The notes under the pieces: model-generated
Seen by the model: only the letters and a program-made list of their open reading frames with translations
What the model was told of the DNA's origin: nothing
Databases searched by the model: none
Made by a program: the position numbers and the translations under genes
Shown: in pieces, positions 57,449 to 64,000 of the stretch
How positions within the stretch are numbered: position 1 is the first letter of the stretch
Layout of the letters: every line of letters begins with the position of its first letter
DNA from: Roseivivax sp. GX 12232
Lineage (GTDB): Bacteria; Pseudomonadota; Alphaproteobacteria; Rhodobacterales; Rhodobacteraceae
Reading direction: 5' to 3'
NCBI RefSeq assembly: GCF_021272185.1
Contig: NZ_JAJSEC010000003.1
Span: 370,626 to 434,625 of the forward strand
DNA: 64,000 bases

Positions 57449-58348
57449 ATGGCAAATGCAGCGGACAGGCCCGGGACGGATGCGGCGGAGAACGCGCGCG
57501 GCGCGGGCTTGATGGTGGCCTCCATGGCGGCCTTCACCATCAACGACACCTTCGTGAAGGCCGCCGGGGCGACGCTTCCCTTGGGCCAGATCCTGATGCT
57601 GCGCGGGCTCCTGGTGCTGGTGGCGGTCTATCTGCTGGCGCGGCGGTTCAAGGCGCTCAGGCGGATTCCGGCGCGCGACGCGGGGCTGGTGGCGCTGCGG
57701 TCGCTCGCCGAGATCGGCGCGGCCTTCTTCTTCCTGACCGCGCTTCTGGCGCTGCCGCTCGCCAATGTGACCGCGATCCTGCAGACCCTGCCGCTGACCG
57801 TGACGCTCGGCGCGGCGCTCTTTCTCGGCGAGGAGGTCGGCTGGCGCCGCTGGGCGGCGATCGGCGTGGGCTTTCTGGGTATGCTCCTGATCGTGCGGCC
57901 GGGCACGGCGGATTTCACCGCCGCCTCGGTCTACGTGCTGGTGGCGGTGGCCTGCGTGACCCTGCGCGACCTGGTGACCCGGCGGATGAGCCGGGAGGTG
58001 CCCTCGCTTCTGGTGACGCTGGCGGCGGCGGGGGCGGTGACGCTCTTTGCCGCCGGGCTGAGCCTGGTGCAAGGCTGGGCGCCGCTGACGCCCGCCTCGG
58101 CGGGGATGATCCTCGGCTCGGCGGGCTTCGTCAGCGCCGGGTATCTTTTGTCGGTCATTGTGATGCGGGTGGGCGACGTGAGCGCCGTGGCGCCCTTCCG
58201 CTTCACCGGGCTGCTCTGGGCGCTGGCGCTGGGGTTCCTGGTCTTCGGCGATTGGCCCGAGCCCCTGACGCTCGCAGGCGCCGCGCTGGTCGTCGGCGCG
58301 GGTGTCTTCACCCTGCGCCGCGAGCGGAAGGTGAAGGGGCGGGGGTAG
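57449..58348 (+). CDS. DMT-superfamily (EamA) transporter
   Basis: 299 residues with ten hydrophobic segments in two EamA repeats: GLMVASMAAFTINDTFVKAAGATLPLGQILMLRG and, in the second half, AGMILGSAGFVSAGYLLSVIVMRVGDVSAVAPFRFTGLLWALALGFLVFGDWPEPLTLAGAALVVGAGVFTL. It is probably a metabolite exporter of the RhaT/YdcZ-like kind; the substrate is unknown. The start is ATG at 57449; a TTG two codons earlier is possible. It is divergent from parE. Confidence 0.87.
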   Translation: MANAADRPGTDAAENARGAGLMVASMAAFTINDTFVKAAGATLPLGQILMLRGLLVLVAVYLLARRFKALRRIPARDAGLVALRSLAEIGAAFFFLTALLALPLANVTAILQTLPLTVTLGAALFLGEEVGWRRWAAIGVGFLGMLLIVRPGTADFTAASVYVLVAVACVTLRDLVTRRMSREVPSLLVTLAAAGAVTLFAAGLSLVQGWAPLTPASAGMILGSAGFVSAGYLLSVIVMRVGDVSAVAPFRFTGLLWALALGFLVFGDWPEPLTLAGAALVVGAGVFTLRRERKVKGRG

Positions 58349-58537
58349 GGGCTATTCCTGAGGGGAGAGAGGGCTTTTCCTAAAGATGGTGTGTTGCTTG
58401 GGGTTGGTGGCTCGCATTGGGGAGGCGCCAGACAGGGCAGGGTCGGGCACGGCAAACCTCCAAGAACCCAACCGTGACCACTATCGCCTCTCCAACCCAA
58501 ACCACCTTTTCCCACACCAGCCGTGGCGCCGCACTCC

Positions 58538-58705
58538 CTTGCGCCCGAATAGCACCGAAGGTGCCGGGCGCGCGCCGGACCGGCCCGATGGGCCGGCGCT
58601 CCTTGGGGCGAAGCGCATAGCTCACCTCTAGTCCTGACCTTGTTGGGATAAAGCGTCCCGCTCAGAGGTCAGCAGCGCCGGCCCCCGGTCCGGCGCGCGC
58701 CCTCT
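58538..58705 (+). repeat. Dispersed inverted-arm element, copy 4
   Basis: CTTGCGCCCGAATAGCACC start; hairpin GCACC-GAA-GGTGC; 5' arm 58566-58583; inner arms GGGCCGGCGCT and AGCGCCGGCCC; centre with GTCCTGACCTTGTTGGGATA and AAGCG; 3' arm 58685-58702; end CTCT. Arms are identical to copies 1 and 5. Confidence 0.92.
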
Positions 58706-58856
58706 ATTGCGCGGGCTTTGAGCGGGCATGGTCTGTTTTGAGAGGTTGGGTGTCGGTGCAGGTGTTCCGCCCGCTTCCAGCCGCCCGCCCTCATCTTCCA
58801 GGTGAAGCGCAACCCGGGCGTGGTCTTTTCCCCGGCCTTGCAAAGCGTTGCACCTC

Positions 58857-59024
58857 CTTGCGCCCGAACAGCACCGAAGGTGCCGGGCGCGCGCCGGACC
58901 GGCCCCTTGGGCCGGCGCTCCTTTGGGCGAAGCGCATAGCTCACAGCCAGTCCTGACCTTGTTGGGATTAAGTGCGCCGCTCAGAGGTCGGCAGCGCCGG
59001 CCCCCGGTCCGGCGCGCGCCCTCT
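58857..59024 (+). repeat. Dispersed inverted-arm element, copy 5
   Basis: 319 bp downstream of copy 4 in the same orientation. CTTGCGCCCGAACAGCACC start, intact outer and inner arms, centre GTCCTGACCTTGTTGGGATT, end CCCTCTGGTGGGATG as in copies 1 and 2. Confidence 0.92.
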
Positions 59025-59136
59025 GGTGGGATGTGTTGTGAGGGAGGGGATTGGCGCGGGTTCTCTGTTGGGGCGATGGGGAAGGACGTCTGGCCAGCCA
59101 CCCGCCGACCGCCCTCTCACCCGACGACCACCCCCC

Positions 59137-59943
59137 TCACCCCCCGCGAAACACCGCCCGCACCGCGCGCTCCTCCACCGCGAAGCGCGAGCGCAGCTCC
59201 GCGGCACCCTCGGCGTCGAGCGGGGGCAGGGGGTGGGGCTTCACGTGCCGCTTCTGGCGGCTGTCGTTGAAGCCGTTGTGCCCGCGCAGATACATCGGCG
59301 GCTCGGAGAAGGTCAGCGTCGGCATGAAGAGGTTCAGCCGCTGGTGCCCGAAGTTCATCACCGTCTGGCGCACGCCGGGCTGGGCGGCGACGGCCTGGGC
59401 GACGCCCCAGTAAGGCTGCTGCACGCGCTCGGCCCGGAGGCCCTCACCATCGGCGCGCACCAGCCAGCCGCGGTTCCAGTCGAAGCCCACCAGCCGATGC
59501 GCGGCCAGAAGCGGCGCGCAATCCTCGGCGGCGCGGCGCAGGCGGGCGACGAAATCCACCGCGACCGCGTCGTCGTCGTCATGGCGGAACTGGAGGCAGG
59601 CTTCGCCGGGGCGGCGCTCGGCGTTGATGACCTCCTGGCAGACCTGGCGGTGCGGGCCGGGCGGCCGGGCGACGATGCGCGCCTGGGGCATGTCGGCGGT
59701 CATCGCCTCGAGCCGGGCGCGGGCGGCATCGGGCAGGCTGTCGCCGATCAGGATGAGGAAGGTGAAATCGGGATCGCTCTGGGCCTTGAGGCCGGGCAGG
59801 CAGAGGGCCTCGAAGAGCCGCAGCCGTTCCTCGAGCCGCTCCGGCGCGTAGAGATAGGCGCGGCGCTCGGCGAGGCTCTGGTGCTCGACCTGGAAACCGC
59901 CCTCGGCGGGGTAGGAGAAGCGGCAGAAGCCGATCACTTGCAT
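59137..59943 (-). CDS. Putative rhamnosyltransferase (PF11316-like glycosyltransferase)
   Basis: 268 residues. IGFCRFSYPAEGGFQVEHQSLAERRAYLY at the start, QSDPDFTFLILIGDSLPD, FRHDDDDAVAVDFVARLRRA (a DxD-like metal/nucleotide site at about 136-142), VGFDWNRGWLV and MYLRGHNGFNDSRQK match the 'putative rhamnosyl transferase' family common in Rhodobacterales. It probably modifies surface polysaccharide. The ATG at 59943 is the family start; the upstream extension is Pro/Arg-rich and unconserved. Confidence 0.8.
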   Translation of the reverse strand: MQVIGFCRFSYPAEGGFQVEHQSLAERRAYLYAPERLEERLRLFEALCLPGLKAQSDPDFTFLILIGDSLPDAARARLEAMTADMPQARIVARPPGPHRQVCQEVINAERRPGEACLQFRHDDDDAVAVDFVARLRRAAEDCAPLLAAHRLVGFDWNRGWLVRADGEGLRAERVQQPYWGVAQAVAAQPGVRQTVMNFGHQRLNLFMPTLTFSEPPMYLRGHNGFNDSRQKRHVKPHPLPPLDAEGAAELRSRFAVEERAVRAVFRGG

Positions 59944-60465
59944 TGGCACCCGGGCTCCCTCGCCGCGCTTGGCGCGGGTCACGCGGGCCCGCAGGCCGGA
60001 CGGTGCCAGCGGGACTTGGGGCGGACAAGTGGCGTGCGGCGGGCGCGGCGAGAAGCGTGGCCGCGCGGCACGGGTAGGGAGTGAAGGCGCGCTTGGAGAG
60101 AAGCGGGGTGGGCCTAAGAGGGTGAGCATAGAAAGAGGAGGGGCGTGAGAGAGTGGCCGTAGAGAGTCGAGCGTGACAGATTGCGGAGAACATGGCTGGG
60201 GACGTCAGCCGGGAGAGCAAGTCGGGAGGCTGGTTCCCAGCCTTCACGGCACCAGGTCCAGCCGCTCACACAGAGGGCTGAGTCGGCGGGCAACAGGGCA
60301 TCGACAAGACCCCTGCGCCGAGACCCTTCCTCCCGCCAACTCCCCCCTTGGGCCCGGCCCCCGAACCGGATACACCCGACCCGCCGCAGAGCCCTGCGCG
60401 AAAAGGCCCCGAACTGGCCTCCGGCGCCAGACCGCAACCGCCGCAAAGCCGCCCGGGGCAGGCTG

Positions 60466-60494
60466 TTGACAAGCCGGGCGACTCCCCATATACG
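60466..60494 (+). promoter_or_regulatory. Strong sigma-70 promoter of the str operon
   Basis: TTGACA (60466-60471), exactly 17 bp, TATACG (60489-60494): the best promoter match in the window. Predicted start is about 60501, giving a 5' leader of about 313 nt before the rpsL ATG. Confidence 0.8.
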
Positions 60495-60505
60495 CCGCCC
60501 ATCCT

Positions 60506-60630
60506 GACCGGACCCAGCTTGCTGGCCGGTCCGACATACAGAACCGAAGCGGTCATGATCCGGGCCACGCGCCCCGATCCTCTGGTGTCTCCCGCGTCGT
60601 TCCCGGAACGGGGAACGGATGCGGCTTTTT
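60506..60630 (+). promoter_or_regulatory. Structured rpsL leader
   Basis: A hairpin near the 5' end of the transcript, GACCGG/CCGGTC with inner CCAGC/GCTGG (60506-60531), and a second hairpin CGTTCCC-GGAACG-GGGAACG (60598-60617) followed 8 nt later by TTTTT (60626-60630). The second looks like a weak attenuator. Such a long structured leader suggests growth-linked or autogenous control. Confidence 0.5.
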
Positions 60631-60813
60631 GCGTCGGCGTGGCCGGGCGCAGAGAAGGCCGGAGATGGCGGTGCCCCGACCCGGGGCGCTGCGGGGCGCA
60701 AGCGGAGAAGACACCGGTGATCTCGCGGACGCGCGAGGCGCCAACAGACTTAGGAACCGATGCGTTGGGCCGCGGCCCGTCGCAGATGATGTGAGCTATA
60801 CGGGGAAACCGGA

Positions 60814-61185
60814 ATGCCAACGATCCAGCAGCTGATCCGCAAGCCGCGGCAGCCCAAAGTCAAGCGCTCGAAGTCGCTGCATCTCGAGCAATGCCCGCAG
60901 AAGCGGGGCGTGTGCACGCGCGTCTACACTACCACGCCGAAGAAGCCGAACTCGGCCATGCGGAAGGTGGCCAAGGTGCGCCTGACCAACGGCTACGAGG
61001 TGATCAGCTACATTCCGGGCGAGAGCCACAACCTCCAGGAGCACTCGGTTGTGCTGATCCGTGGCGGCCGTGTGAAGGACCTTCCCGGTGTCCGCTACCA
61101 CATCCTGCGCGGCGTGCTCGACACCCAGGGCGTCAAGGACCGCAAGCAGCGCCGCTCCAAGTACGGCGCCAAGCGTCCGAAGTAA
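60814..61185 (+). CDS. rpsL: Ribosomal protein uS12
   Basis: 123 residues, the small-subunit decoding-centre protein. [14 protein letters not shown] start, [20 protein letters not shown] and [17 protein letters not shown]. The two lysines whose substitution gives streptomycin resistance (in TPKKPNS and RVKDLPG) are wild type. First gene of the str operon rpsL-rpsG-fusA. Confidence 0.98.
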   Translation: MPTIQQLIRKPRQPKVKRSKSLHLEQCPQKRGVCTRVYTTTPKKPNSAMRKVAKVRLTNGYEVISYIPGESHNLQEHSVVLIRGGRVKDLPGVRYHILRGVLDTQGVKDRKQRRSKYGAKRPK

Positions 61186-61196
61186 CGCCCTCGGGC

Positions 61197-61260
61197 GTCA
61201 TCCCCGAGAATATCGGGGATCTCACTGGATTGAGATCCTCGGGTCCGGCCCGAGGATGAC
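61197..61260. repeat. Palindromic dispersed repeat between rpsL and rpsG
   Basis: Outer arms GTCATCC (61197-61203) and GGATGAC (61254-61260). Inside are three nested or alternative hairpins: ATCCCCGA/TCGGGGAT (61200-61220), GATCTCA/TGAGATC (61218-61237) and ATCCTCGGG/CCCGAGGAT (61235-61257). Sequences of this type are dispersed in many alphaproteobacterial genomes. It occupies most of the 93-bp gap inside a ribosomal operon. Confidence 0.85.
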
Positions 61261-61278
61261 AATAGGAAAGAGAAGAAC

Positions 61279-61749
61279 ATGTCCCGTCGTCACTCTGCAG
61301 AGAAGCGCGAGATCCTGCCCGACGCCAAGTATGGCGACCGGGTGCTGACCAAGTTCATGAACAACCTGATGGTCGACGGCAAGAAGTCCGTCGCCGAGGG
61401 CATCGTCTACAACGCGCTCGACCGCGTCGAGACGAAGATCAAGCGGGCGCCCGTCGAGGTCTTCCACGAGGCGCTGGACAACATCAAGCCCTCCGTCGAG
61501 GTTCGCTCCCGCCGGGTTGGCGGCGCGACCTACCAGGTGCCCGTCGAGGTGCGCCCCGAGCGCCGTGAAGCCCTGGCGATCCGCTGGCTGATCACCGCCT
61601 CGCGCTCGCGCAACGAGAACACCATGGAAGAGCGCCTCGCCGGCGAGCTTCTGGATGCCGTGCAGTCGCGCGGTTCCGCGGTGAAGAAGCGCGAAGACAC
61701 CCACAAGATGGCCGACGCCAACAAGGCGTTCAGCCATTACCGCTGGTAA
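61279..61749 (+). CDS. rpsG: Ribosomal protein uS7
   Basis: 156 residues, the usual length. [80 protein letters not shown] and [18 protein letters not shown]. It binds 16S rRNA in the 30S head. An AGGAAAGAG ribosome-binding site follows the palindromic repeat. Confidence 0.98.
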   Translation: MSRRHSAEKREILPDAKYGDRVLTKFMNNLMVDGKKSVAEGIVYNALDRVETKIKRAPVEVFHEALDNIKPSVEVRSRRVGGATYQVPVEVRPERREALAIRWLITASRSRNENTMEERLAGELLDAVQSRGSAVKKREDTHKMADANKAFSHYRW

Positions 61750-61776
61750 TTACTCTTTAGCCTGAGGACACGCTTC

Positions 61777-63918
61777 ATGGCACGCGAATACTCCCTCGAC
61801 CGCTACCGGAACTTCGGGATCATGGCGCATATCGATGCAGGCAAGACCACCTGCACCGAGCGCGTCCTGTTCTACACCGGCAAGTCCCACAAGATCGGCG
61901 AAGTCCACGACGGCGCCGCCACCATGGACTGGATGGAGCAGGAGCAGGAACGCGGGATCACCATCACCTCGGCGGCGACCACCACCTTCTGGTTCCGCAC
62001 CGAGGATGGCGAGAATCCGACCGGCATCTACGGTGACACCCCGCAGGAAGCCAAGTTCCGCTTCAACATCATCGACACCCCCGGCCACGTCGACTTCACC
62101 ATCGAGGTCGAGCGTTCGCTCGCCGTCCTCGACGGCGCGATCTGCGTGCTGGACGCCAACGCCGGCGTCGAGCCCCAGACCGAGACCGTCTGGCGCCAGG
62201 CCGACCGCTACCACGTTCCCCGCATCGTCTTCGTCAACAAGATGGACAAGCTCGGCGCGGACTTCTGGAACTGCGTCAAGATGATCAAGGACCGGACCGG
62301 TGCGAACCCGGTGCCGATCCAGATGCCGATCGGGGCGGAAGACAAGCTCGAGGGCATCGTCGACCTCGTGACCATGAAGGAATGGGTCTGGAAGGGTGAG
62401 GACCTCGGCGCGAGCTGGGTGATCCAGGACATCCGCGACGATCTGCGCCCCAAGGCCGAGGAAATGCGCGCCGAGCTCATCGAGAACGCCGTCGAGATGG
62501 ACGACGACGCGATGGAGAAGTACCTGGAAGGCGAAGAGCCCGATCTGCCGACCCTGCGGTCGCTGATCCGCAAGGGCACGCTGTCGCTTTCCTTCGTGCC
62601 GGTCCTCGCGGGCTCCGCCTTCAAGAACAAGGGTGTCCAGCCGCTCCTGAACGCGGTCATCGACTACCTGCCCGGTCCGCTCGACGTGCCGCCCTACATG
62701 GGCTTCTCGCCGGACGACGAGACCGAGACCCGCAACATCGAGCGCAAGCCCGGTGACGACCAGCCGTTCTCGGGCCTGGCGTTCAAGATCATGAACGACC
62801 CCTTCGTCGGCTCGCTGACCTTCACCCGGATCTACTCGGGCCTCCTGGAAAAGGGCGGCACCGTGATGAACTCCACGAAGGGCAAGAAAGAGCGCATCGG
62901 CCGGATGATGATGATGCACTCGAACTCCCGCGAGGAGATCGATTGGGCCGGCTCCGGCGACATCATCGCGCTGGCGGGTCTGAAGGACACCACCACCGGT
63001 GACACGCTCTGCGACGCGCAGAAGCAGGTCGTCCTGGAAACCATGACCTTCCCCGACCCGGTGATCGAGATCGCGGTCGAGCCGAAGACCAAGGCGGACC
63101 AGGAAAAGATGTCGGCGGGCCTGCAGCGCCTGGCGGCGGAGGACCCCTCCTTCAAGGTCGAGACCGACATCGAGAGCGGCCAGACCATCATGAAGGGCAT
63201 GGGCGAACTTCACCTCGACATCCTGGTCGACCGGCTGAAGCGCGAGTTCAAGGTCGAGGCCAACATCGGTGCGCCTCAGGTGGCCTACCGCGAGACCATC
63301 TCGCAGCAGATCACCCATACCTACACGCACAAGAAGCAGTCGGGCGGCTCCGGCCAGTTCGGCGAGGTGCAGCTCGAGATCACCCCGACCGAGCCGGGCG
63401 AAGGCTACTCCTTCGAGTCCCGCATCGTCGGCGGCTCGGTGCCGAAGGAATTCATCCCCGGCGTCGAGAAGGGCATCAAGTCGGTGATGGACTCCGGTCC
63501 GCTCGCGGGCTTCCCGGTGATCGACTTCAAGGTCGCGCTGGTCGACGGCAAGTACCACGACGTGGACTCCAGCGTTCTCGCCTTCGAGATCGCCAGCCGG
63601 ATGTGCATGCGTGAAGGCCTCCGCAAGGCCGGCGCGCAGCTGCTCGAGCCGATGATGAAGGTCGAGGTGGTTGGTCCCGAGGAATACACCGGGTCGATCA
63701 TCGGTGACCTGACCTCCCGCCGGGGGCAGGTGACCGGCCAGGAGCCGCGCGGCAACGCCGTGGCGATCCACGCCCAGGTGCCGCTGGCCAACATGTTCGG
63801 CTACATCAACAACCTGCGCTCGATGTCCTCGGGCCGCGCGCAGTTCACGATGCAGTTCGATCATTACGATCCGGTTCCGCAGAACATCTCGGAAGAGATC
63901 CAGTCGAAATACGCATAA
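61777..63918 (+). CDS. fusA: Elongation factor G
   Basis: 713 residues, ribosomal translocase. GTPase motifs are AHIDAGKT (17-24), switch [20 protein letters not shown] and NKMDKLGAD; domains II to V follow, with [36 protein letters not shown] at the C-terminus. It begins 27 bp after rpsG in the str operon. Confidence 0.98.
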   Translation: MAREYSLDRYRNFGIMAHIDAGKTTCTERVLFYTGKSHKIGEVHDGAATMDWMEQEQERGITITSAATTTFWFRTEDGENPTGIYGDTPQEAKFRFNIIDTPGHVDFTIEVERSLAVLDGAICVLDANAGVEPQTETVWRQADRYHVPRIVFVNKMDKLGADFWNCVKMIKDRTGANPVPIQMPIGAEDKLEGIVDLVTMKEWVWKGEDLGASWVIQDIRDDLRPKAEEMRAELIENAVEMDDDAMEKYLEGEEPDLPTLRSLIRKGTLSLSFVPVLAGSAFKNKGVQPLLNAVIDYLPGPLDVPPYMGFSPDDETETRNIERKPGDDQPFSGLAFKIMNDPFVGSLTFTRIYSGLLEKGGTVMNSTKGKKERIGRMMMMHSNSREEIDWAGSGDIIALAGLKDTTTGDTLCDAQKQVVLETMTFPDPVIEIAVEPKTKADQEKMSAGLQRLAAEDPSFKVETDIESGQTIMKGMGELHLDILVDRLKREFKVEANIGAPQVAYRETISQQITHTYTHKKQSGGSGQFGEVQLEITPTEPGEGYSFESRIVGGSVPKEFIPGVEKGIKSVMDSGPLAGFPVIDFKVALVDGKYHDVDSSVLAFEIASRMCMREGLRKAGAQLLEPMMKVEVVGPEEYTGSIIGDLTSRRGQVTGQEPRGNAVAIHAQVPLANMFGYINNLRSMSSGRAQFTMQFDHYDPVPQNISEEIQSKYA

Positions 63919-63923
63919 GCAGC

Positions 63924-63976
63924 GGTGCGTGGGAGACCACGCACCCTACCCCCCCGTAGGGCGCGCGCCCGCGCGC
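63924..63976 (+). promoter_or_regulatory. Three consecutive hairpins between fusA and the next gene (expected tuf)
   Basis: GGTGCGTGG-GAGA-CCACGCACC (63924-63945, 9-bp stem with a GAGA tetraloop), CCTAC/GTAGG (63945-63960) and GCGCGC/GCGCGC (63961-63976). They are followed by AAGGAGG at about 63989-63995, the ribosome-binding site of a gene that starts beyond the window. These may separate or stabilise fusA and tuf messages. Confidence 0.65.
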
Positions 63977-64000
63977 ACCGCCAGAGACAAGGAGGCCATC

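Larger units (their letters stand above)
58349..59136. other. 788-bp intergenic region with two copies of the dispersed element
   Basis: Between convergent genes (DMT transporter and glycosyltransferase). It contains dispersed element copies 4 and 5 (listed separately), a short G/T-rich stretch at about 58384-58430, and spacer. The open frames that begin MSYALRPKERRP on the minus strand arise from the repeats and are not genes. Confidence 0.7.
59944..60813. other. 870-bp region before the str operon
   Basis: No protein gene is supported. The first 500 bp are GC-rich spacer with no clear signal. From 60466 it holds a near-consensus promoter, two strong hairpins and a leader of about 310 nt running into rpsL. 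Confidence 0.6.

Noticed and set aside
59944..60465. Open frames of 100-190 codons before the str operon.
   Set aside because: No start signals, overlapping frames on both strands, and composition like spacer DNA.

Overview
The window is chromosomal DNA of very high GC content from an alphaproteobacterium, most likely order Rhodobacterales (Rhodobacteraceae sensu lato). The evidence is the gene content and order: a DUF3305/DUF3306-TorD-formate dehydrogenase cluster, murC-DUF2484-murB inside the division cluster, the DUF6494/Mrp/DUF4444/DUF6505 operon, aerobic cobaltochelatase CobT, FolE2, a SAM-II riboswitch on metZ, and Rhodobacterales-type intergenic hairpins. Genus cannot be fixed from the sequence. 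No phage, insertion sequence, CRISPR array, tRNA or rRNA was found.

Layout. 1-6.2 kb: exported formate dehydrogenase (alpha subunit cut by the left edge) with its small TAT protein, TorD-like chaperone and DUF3306/DUF3305, divergent from a poly-ferredoxin. 6.2-9.1 kb: metZ behind a promoter, SAM-II aptamer and terminator, then folE2. 9.2-15 kb: trkH and an Mla/MCE lipid-transport operon. 15-19.5 kb: an APH-fold kinase, GAPDH, the divergent metF/metR pair and an ArsC/Spx-like protein. 19.5-22.1 kb (minus strand): a bufferin-type RiPP operon (DUF2282 precursor, DUF692/MNIO enzyme, DUF2063 partner, DoxX membrane protein) with a very long hairpin between precursor and enzyme genes. 22.6-27.8 kb: thrS, an MFS protein, an alpha/beta hydrolase and a peroxiredoxin-like protein. 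28.1-43 kb: division and envelope cluster ftsW-murG-murC-DUF2484-murB-ddl-ftsQ-ftsA-ftsZ, then lpxC, bamD and recN. 43-50.2 kb: ClC channel, DUF427, aminopeptidase P, cobT, YmdB-type phosphodiesterase. 50.5-54.6 kb: a monoheme cytochrome c divergent from the DUF6494-mrp-DUF4444-DUF6505 operon, and an HExxH lipoprotein. 55.4-60 kb: parE, a DMT exporter and a rhamnosyltransferase-like protein. 60.5-64 kb: start of the str operon (rpsL, rpsG, fusA; tuf expected just outside).

The most notable non-coding finding is a dispersed element of about 167 bp in five copies (two at 32.6-33.0 kb, one at 55.0 kb, two at 58.5-59.0 kb). Its long inverted arms are kept paired by compensatory substitutions in the divergent copy. 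Two other dispersed hairpin types are present: a hairpin plus GGAGTATTTT element after three genes, and a GTCATCC...GGATGAC palindrome between rpsL and rpsG. The most interesting protein systems are the bufferin operon, a recently described copper-related RiPP type, and the uncharacterised Mrp operon, whose biotin/lipoate-ligase-like member appears to have lost its catalytic residues.
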